A DNA stretch of 64,000 bases from Mesonia sp. (GTDB lineage Bacteria; Bacteroidota; Bacteroidia; Flavobacteriales; Flavobacteriaceae): NCBI GenBank assembly GCA_012964435.1, contig DTTX01000092.1:854-64853 (forward strand). The letters are read 5' to 3'. The number at the start of each line of letters is the position of its first letter. Positions within the stretch are counted from its first letter, which is position 1. Position numbers and translations under genes: made by a program. Shown here piece by piece: positions 59,827 to 64,000 of this stretch. The notes under the pieces were generated by a model. That model was given only the letters and a program-made list of their open reading frames with translations. It searched no databases and had not been told where the DNA came from.

Positions 59827-61242
59827 ATGAAATATAAATTTCACCTATTTAGCCTATTGCTTATCGCTTTTTTAACAGCGTGTAGCGATGATGATAACGA
59901 TACCGGAATTAGCAATGAATTTGTCGTTGCTTTTGAAAATCAAAATCACAATTTTACCAATAGCGATACCGATAGAGAAATTAATTTAGTTTTTTCTGAA
60001 GAAGCCTCGCAGAGCGGAACTATTAGTATCACTTATACCGAAAACGGTTTAATTTACGGTACAGATTTTAATACAACACCACAAGTCAATAGCGGTATTA
60101 TCGAGATTCCTTTTGTAGCAGGAACTACCGGAACTTCTTTCACTTTCGAAAAACTTACACCAAACCCTATCGAAGGCGAAGAACTTGAGAGCGTTACTTT
60201 TTTAATTGCTGAAGTAACCAATGGTTTCTCACAAGGGAACACCACATTCACTGCAAATTATTTTGACGCTGCTTTTGCCGGCGGAAGCGTTGCTCCAGAA
60301 CTTGGCGGTCCCAATCAAGGAAATCAGGTTTATGTTGACTTAAGCACCGGAACCGAAAAAATCGTTGAACGCGATCGTTGGGATCTTGCTTTTTACAGTA
60401 AAGATGAGTTTCGAGTAAAACTAAATTCTTCGCTCTTTATGATGGCGGCAGCGTTAGAAGAAACCAATATCGATAATGTGGTGGCGAACGATGTGCTTCA
60501 GCTTCAAAATCAAATGCAATTATTGCAAGATGGTTCTAATGAATATGTAGATGATCCTAGCGGAAGTATTTCTGAAACGGCTATCGATGAAGTTTCAAAT
60601 ACTATTGAAGAGAATAAAGTTTACCTCATCAATATGGGTAACGAAGTAGGCACAAACACCCCGGAAGTTGGCAGTGTTGCCGTTGCAGGCGATTATCGTG
60701 GCTGGATGAAGGTTCGCGTTCATCAAGAAAACGGAGAATATGTATTGCAATATGCAGATTTAGAAGCCTCGACTCACCAAGAAGTTACGATTGCAAAATC
60801 GCAGGAGTATAATTTTACCTTTTTCAGTTTAGTAAACGAAACGATTGTCGATGTAGAACCGCAATCAACCCAATGGGACTTAAACTTTACCGTTTTTGTT
60901 GAAGTTTTAGATTTACCTGGTGGCGGGCAAACAGCTTATGGTTTTTCAGATTATGTAGCTACAAACGTATTAGCAGAAACAAAAGCTTATGAAGTTTCAG
61001 CAAACGAAAATCTTAACTATCAGAATTTCGCTTTAGAAGATATTGATGAAAACGAATTCGAGATCGATCAACGTGTAATTGGTAGTAATTGGAGAGATGT
61101 TTTCTCTCAATCGGTCACTCCTAATTTATTCTATGTGATCGAAGATCCAGATGGAAACCGTTACAAATTAAGATTTACAGCTTTAGTAAATGAAAACGGA
61201 GTTAGAGGTTATCCTTCTTTTGAATACAGTCTTTTAAACTAA
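59827..61242 (+). CDS. HmuY-like haem-binding lipoprotein
   Basis: 471 residues, lipobox FLTACS (Cys19). Starts with a Calx-beta-like section (about 30-150: FVVAFENQNHNF, ISITYTENGLIYGTDF) and continues with the HmuY fold: RDRWDLAFYSKDEFRVKLNSS, ..GDYRGWMKVRVHQENGEYVLQYADL and TQWDLNFTVFVEVLDLPGG. HmuY proteins capture haem at the cell surface and hand it to HmuR; longer than the ~200-residue Porphyromonas HmuY because of the N-terminal domain. Ligand His residues are not obvious by eye. Co-transcribed with the receptor. Confidence 0.82.
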   Translation: MKYKFHLFSLLLIAFLTACSDDDNDTGISNEFVVAFENQNHNFTNSDTDREINLVFSEEASQSGTISITYTENGLIYGTDFNTTPQVNSGIIEIPFVAGTTGTSFTFEKLTPNPIEGEELESVTFLIAEVTNGFSQGNTTFTANYFDAAFAGGSVAPELGGPNQGNQVYVDLSTGTEKIVERDRWDLAFYSKDEFRVKLNSSLFMMAAALEETNIDNVVANDVLQLQNQMQLLQDGSNEYVDDPSGSISETAIDEVSNTIEENKVYLINMGNEVGTNTPEVGSVAVAGDYRGWMKVRVHQENGEYVLQYADLEASTHQEVTIAKSQEYNFTFFSLVNETIVDVEPQSTQWDLNFTVFVEVLDLPGGGQTAYGFSDYVATNVLAETKAYEVSANENLNYQNFALEDIDENEFEIDQRVIGSNWRDVFSQSVTPNLFYVIEDPDGNRYKLRFTALVNENGVRGYPSFEYSLLN

Positions 61243-61273
61243 AATATCATTCAACATTAAAATTATTCAACCT

Positions 61274-62512
61274 ATGAAAACAAAACTATTATTTATTGCA
61301 TTATTTAGCATCGCGCTAATTTCTAATGCACAACAAGCGGTAAACTTATCGATGGGCGCAAGCTACGCCAATGAAGTTTTTTACGATTTTTCTGAAGATG
61401 AAAGTTATTCGTACACCGCGGCAGATTGGGACATTGCCTTTTTAAGAACAAGTGCTTATGCATTTGCGACCAGAATTAATGATGGAGCCGGAATAGAATT
61501 ATTCGAGGTTTCTAATACTCCTGCAGATTATGCAACTGTAGACATCGCTAATGAAGCCAATTGGACCCAACTTTACAACAGTGATACAGATTGGATGCTT
61601 GGTGCTTTCGATCAAGGAACAGCTACTTACGGATGGGGAGAATATAATCCAACCACTCACGTAGTTGAAGGAACCACTACTTTTGTTTTAAAATATAGCG
61701 ACGATACTTACAGAAAATTCTTTATTGAAGATTTTTATGGTGGTTATACTTTTAAATATTCAACTTGGGATGCTACAACCTCTACTTGGGGAGCAGACGT
61801 TACAGAAACGGTAGCTAACACTAGCAATCCAAACAGGATTTTTAATTATTATAATCTTGCTACGGAAGCTGAAGTAATTGCTGAACCAGAAGCAACAGAT
61901 TGGGATTTAAAATTTACTAGATTTACAACAGACTATCCTTATAACGGAACTACTATGAAATATACGGTTACCGGAGTTTTACATCACCCGGACGTAACGG
62001 TTGCTGAAAATACTGAAAGTGGTGCAGGAGATCCAAACGCACAAACTTATATGACAGAAATTAATACAATTGGTTACGACTGGAAAGTACTTAATGCTTC
62101 TTACCAATACGATATGGTTTCAGATATGTATTATTACGTAAAAGATATAGACAACAATGTTTATCGTTTACATTTTACTTCGTTCGACGGAAGTTCTACA
62201 GGAAACCTAAGCTTTAATGCAGAAGATGTAACCAGCCAATTAAGTATTACAAATTTTGATAACGGAGATTCTTTCGGTTTTTATCCAAATCCGGCACAAG
62301 GTCAGATTGAAATTCTATATGAAAATCAAATTTCAACAGACGTTAATGTAGCGATCTATAGTATTACCGGACAAAAAGTTCTTGAAAAAGAATTGAAAAA
62401 CAATGGCTTCTACAATCAAAAATTAGATATCTCACATTTAAATACCGGAAACTACGTAATCAAGTTTGCAACCGGTAACCAATCGACTACCAAAAAATTA
62501 ATTGTACAGTAA
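61274..62512 (+). CDS. Second HmuY-like protein, T9SS cargo
   Basis: 412 residues, signal peptide ending SNAQQ. Two WD(I/L)xF segments typical of HmuY-like proteins (AADWDIAFLRTSAYAFATRIN and ATDWDLKFTRFTTDY) in a beta-rich body, and a T9SS type A C-terminal domain from about residue 330 (FGFYPNPAQGQIEI, VAIYSITGQKVLEKEL, LNTGNYVIKF, KKLIVQ). It is thus exported through T9SS and fixed at or released from the surface. Third gene of the haem unit, 31 nt after HmuY; a terminator follows. Probably a haemophore or surface haem-binding partner. Confidence 0.8.
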   Translation: MKTKLLFIALFSIALISNAQQAVNLSMGASYANEVFYDFSEDESYSYTAADWDIAFLRTSAYAFATRINDGAGIELFEVSNTPADYATVDIANEANWTQLYNSDTDWMLGAFDQGTATYGWGEYNPTTHVVEGTTTFVLKYSDDTYRKFFIEDFYGGYTFKYSTWDATTSTWGADVTETVANTSNPNRIFNYYNLATEAEVIAEPEATDWDLKFTRFTTDYPYNGTTMKYTVTGVLHHPDVTVAENTESGAGDPNAQTYMTEINTIGYDWKVLNASYQYDMVSDMYYYVKDIDNNVYRLHFTSFDGSSTGNLSFNAEDVTSQLSITNFDNGDSFGFYPNPAQGQIEILYENQISTDVNVAIYSITGQKVLEKELKNNGFYNQKLDISHLNTGNYVIKFATGNQSTTKKLIVQ

Positions 62513-62536
62513 TCCTTATTATTTTTTGAACATAGT

Positions 62537-62570
62537 AGAAAAGCTACCTTCGGGGTAGCTTTTCTTGTTT
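62537..62570 (+). terminator. Terminator of the haem uptake operon
   Basis: Stem AGAAAAGCTACC / GGTAGCTTTTCT around TTCGG, followed by TGTTTT, 24 nt after the last gene. Confidence 0.85.
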
Positions 62571-62665
62571 TAAATCAATCTAATTACAAAATACTCAAAA
62601 ACAGTTATTTAAATTGCTTCTACTTTTAATTCCATCTAATTTAGAGTAAATTAAAAATAAAAGTT

Positions 62666-62908
62666 ATGAGCATTAGACTAGGAAACAGCTGTGTAAACTG
62701 CCAGAAATACGAAGATCATTTTTGCCAACTACACGAAACTACGGTAGGCATAAAGCATACTTGCGATAGTTTTGATATGCGTGCAGCCATTAAAGACGAC
62801 CCTAATTGCACAACTTGTGCAAGATATATGAGTGCAACCTGCCCAAACCCAAAAAAGGCAGCGCCGCATATGTTATGTAATCACTGGGCTCCGCAAGAAG
62901 TTGCCTAA
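62666..62908 (+). CDS. Small eight-cysteine protein with two C-x2-C modules
   Basis: 80 residues without signal peptide. Cysteines occur in two similar halves: CVNCQKYEDHFCQLH..HTCDSF and CTTCARYMSATCPNP..MLCNHW, that is C-x2-C-x7-C followed by a later C and an aromatic, so an internal duplication. This suits binding of two zinc ions or an iron-sulphur cluster. No family recognised with certainty. Own transcript between two terminators, convergent with the histidine kinase gene. Confidence 0.75.
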   Translation: MSIRLGNSCVNCQKYEDHFCQLHETTVGIKHTCDSFDMRAAIKDDPNCTTCARYMSATCPNPKKAAPHMLCNHWAPQEVA

Positions 62909-62928
62909 ATCAAGAAGGTATATAAAAC

Positions 62929-62958
62929 AAAAAATCACTCAAATGAGTGATTTTTTTT
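62929..62958. terminator. Bidirectional terminator
   Basis: Stem AAAAAATCACTC / GAGTGATTTTTT with loop AAAT and extra T residues; lies between the convergent cysteine protein and kinase genes. Confidence 0.85.
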
Positions 62959-62961
62959 ATT

Positions 62962-64000
62962 TTAAGCTTTTTGAAAACATATTTTAAATTCGGTTCCTTC
63001 ATCTTTTAGCGGAGTAATTTTTAAAGTTGCCCGATTAGGTATTAAATACTGTTTTACCAATAATAACCCTATACCGGTACCACGTTCATTAAAAGTTCCG
63101 TATTCAGAATTTATTTTAGAATTTTTCTGCTCGATCTCTATTATTTTTTCATCTCTAATAGGTTCTCCTTTATTAAAAATCTTTAAACAAACATTATCGG
63201 TTACTGAATAACTTATTTTTATATAATCGTTTTCCGGAGTAAATTTTACTGCATTCGATAATAAATTATGCAAGATCACATTTAAATGTGCCGGGTCTAC
63301 TAAAATATTTAGATTTTCATCGGTATGAAAATCGTGCATGATCTCAACATTTTTATTCCTTGCGATCACATAATAAACATCTATAACCTCTTTTACCTTC
63401 TCAATTAAATTTACAGTTTGTAAATTTATATCACTGCTTTCCATTTGGTTGGTTGCCCATTTTAAAAGGTTTCTTAACATTAACGAGGTCGATGTTAATT
63501 GCAAGTGCATTTCATTTAAAACTTGCTTGCGTTCTTCTTCTGTAAAAGCACCTTCTTTTAATAACTCTATAAGTTGAAGTAAAGATGAAATAGGAGATTT
63601 TAGATCGTGAGATAAAATAGAAAACATTTTATTTTTACTCTGATCTAAGGCTTGAAGTTGACTATTTTTAAGTTTTAATTCTTTATTTAATTTCGTTTTT
63701 TGACGGTTAGCTTTTCTAAGTTTTATTAAAAAAATGAGGCCGATTATAGTCTTAATTACAACTATAACAAATAATATTTTAATCACTAATAATTTCTTTT
63801 CAGATTCTTCTTTTTCAAGAAGCAAGTTACTGTTTTCTGTTTCTTGATATTCTAACTGTTGTAAATTTAACTGATCTAGTTTTACTGAGTTATATAATGA
63901 ATCTTTATAAACTCCATTTAAATGCAAATAATATTCACTCCTATCTTCATCTCCCAAATCTTGATAGATGTCCTTAAGTACCAACGTATTACGCTCTAGA
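62962..64000 (-). CDS. TPR-type sensor histidine kinase, C-terminal part (runs off the window)
   Basis: At least 345 residues; the frame is still open at the window end (LERNTLVLKDIYQDLG...), so the N-terminal part, probably TPR repeats as in many Bacteroidota kinases, is outside. Visible: helical linker, one transmembrane segment (LLVIKILFVIVVIKTIIGLIFLI), a coiled coil, HisKA with FSILSHDLKSP (phosphorylated His at residue 126 counted from the TTG at 63984), HATPase with N-box LLSNAVKFTP and GTGIGLLLVK. No response regulator is adjacent here. Autophosphorylates and signals to an unknown partner. Confidence 0.92.
   Translation of the reverse strand, partial: LERNTLVLKDIYQDLGDEDRSEYYLHLNGVYKDSLYNSVKLDQLNLQQLEYQETENSNLLLEKEESEKKLLVIKILFVIVVIKTIIGLIFLIKLRKANRQKTKLNKELKLKNSQLQALDQSKNKMFSILSHDLKSPISSLLQLIELLKEGAFTEEERKQVLNEMHLQLTSTSLMLRNLLKWATNQMESSDINLQTVNLIEKVKEVIDVYYVIARNKNVEIMHDFHTDENLNILVDPAHLNVILHNLLSNAVKFTPENDYIKISYSVTDNVCLKIFNKGEPIRDEKIIEIEQKNSKINSEYGTFNERGTGIGLLLVKQYLIPNRATLKITPLKDEGTEFKICFQKA

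Noticed and set aside
1-64000. CRISPR arrays, insertion sequences, integrases or prophage genes
   Set aside because: No spaced repeats, transposase or phage proteins were seen in the translated sequence; the only direct repeats found are the coding duplications at 7527-9221.

Overview
The window looks like a chromosomal segment of a low-GC, probably marine member of the Flavobacteriaceae (Bacteroidota). The sequence evidence is SusC/SusD pairs, type IX secretion (T9SS) C-terminal sorting domains, carboxypeptidase-regulatory-like domains, DUF4961/DUF5004/DUF5005/DUF6607-type families, promoters of the Bacteroidota TTTG-N19-21-TAnnTTTG kind and almost no Shine-Dalgarno signals. Genus is not determined.

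Layout. (1) 9-2585, minus strand: a uronate catabolic operon kduI-kduD-uxaC, with a clear promoter and a LacI-type operator (2699-2712); uxaC stops early at the window edge. A Gfo/Idh/MocA oxidoreductase follows (2846-3832). (2) 3833-5957, mostly non-coding: two short promoter-to-terminator units, each with a tiny ORF, a TPR protein with a poly-lysine tail, then a tRNA-Phe-like gene followed by at least three decayed or aberrant tRNA-like units, a 28-bp perfect hairpin, and a slipin (SPFH) gene at 5958-7058. Slipins of this type are known neighbours of RtcB/Ro60 RNA-repair genes, so the tRNA-like array next to the slipin is the most intriguing part of the window. (3) 7103-12696: three tandem paralogues with a four-cysteine N-terminal domain and a carboxypeptidase-regulatory-like domain, a DUF4403-like protein and a large SF1 helicase.

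(4) 12802-53939, all minus strand: a ~41-kb polysaccharide utilisation locus (PUL) for an alpha-mannose-rich, probably acetylated glycan (N-glycan or alpha-mannan type). It encodes GH38-like, three GH92, GH130, GH31 and GH43 enzymes, two SGNH and two sialate-acetylesterase-type esterases, an esterase-D-like enzyme, two SusC and two SusD proteins, DUF4961/DUF5004 surface proteins, a DUF5005 protein, a SatP-type acetate transporter, a ROK sugar kinase, two MFS sugar transporters and one LacI regulator. A palindrome, CTAAAACGTTTTAG or a close variant, lies in front of each of the four apparent transcription units, which defines a probable LacI regulon.

(5) 54112-55584: guaB. (6) 55639-62512: a haem acquisition region, with a TonB-dependent receptor, a HmuY-like lipoprotein and a second HmuY-like T9SS cargo on the plus strand, and a divergent DUF6607 / FMN-binding / four-TM membrane protein operon; the shared intergenic region holds an AGACTTAGTCT dyad. 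(7) 62666 to the end: a small eight-cysteine protein and the C-terminal part of a TPR-type sensor histidine kinase running off the window.

How the PUL would work (inference): outer-membrane SusCD systems import oligosaccharides after surface capture; esterases strip acetyl groups; GH92, GH38 and GH31 release mannose and glucose; GH130 handles the mannoside core; SatP takes up acetate, the two MFS permeases carry hexoses, and the ROK kinase phosphorylates them, with LacI sensing an internal sugar.
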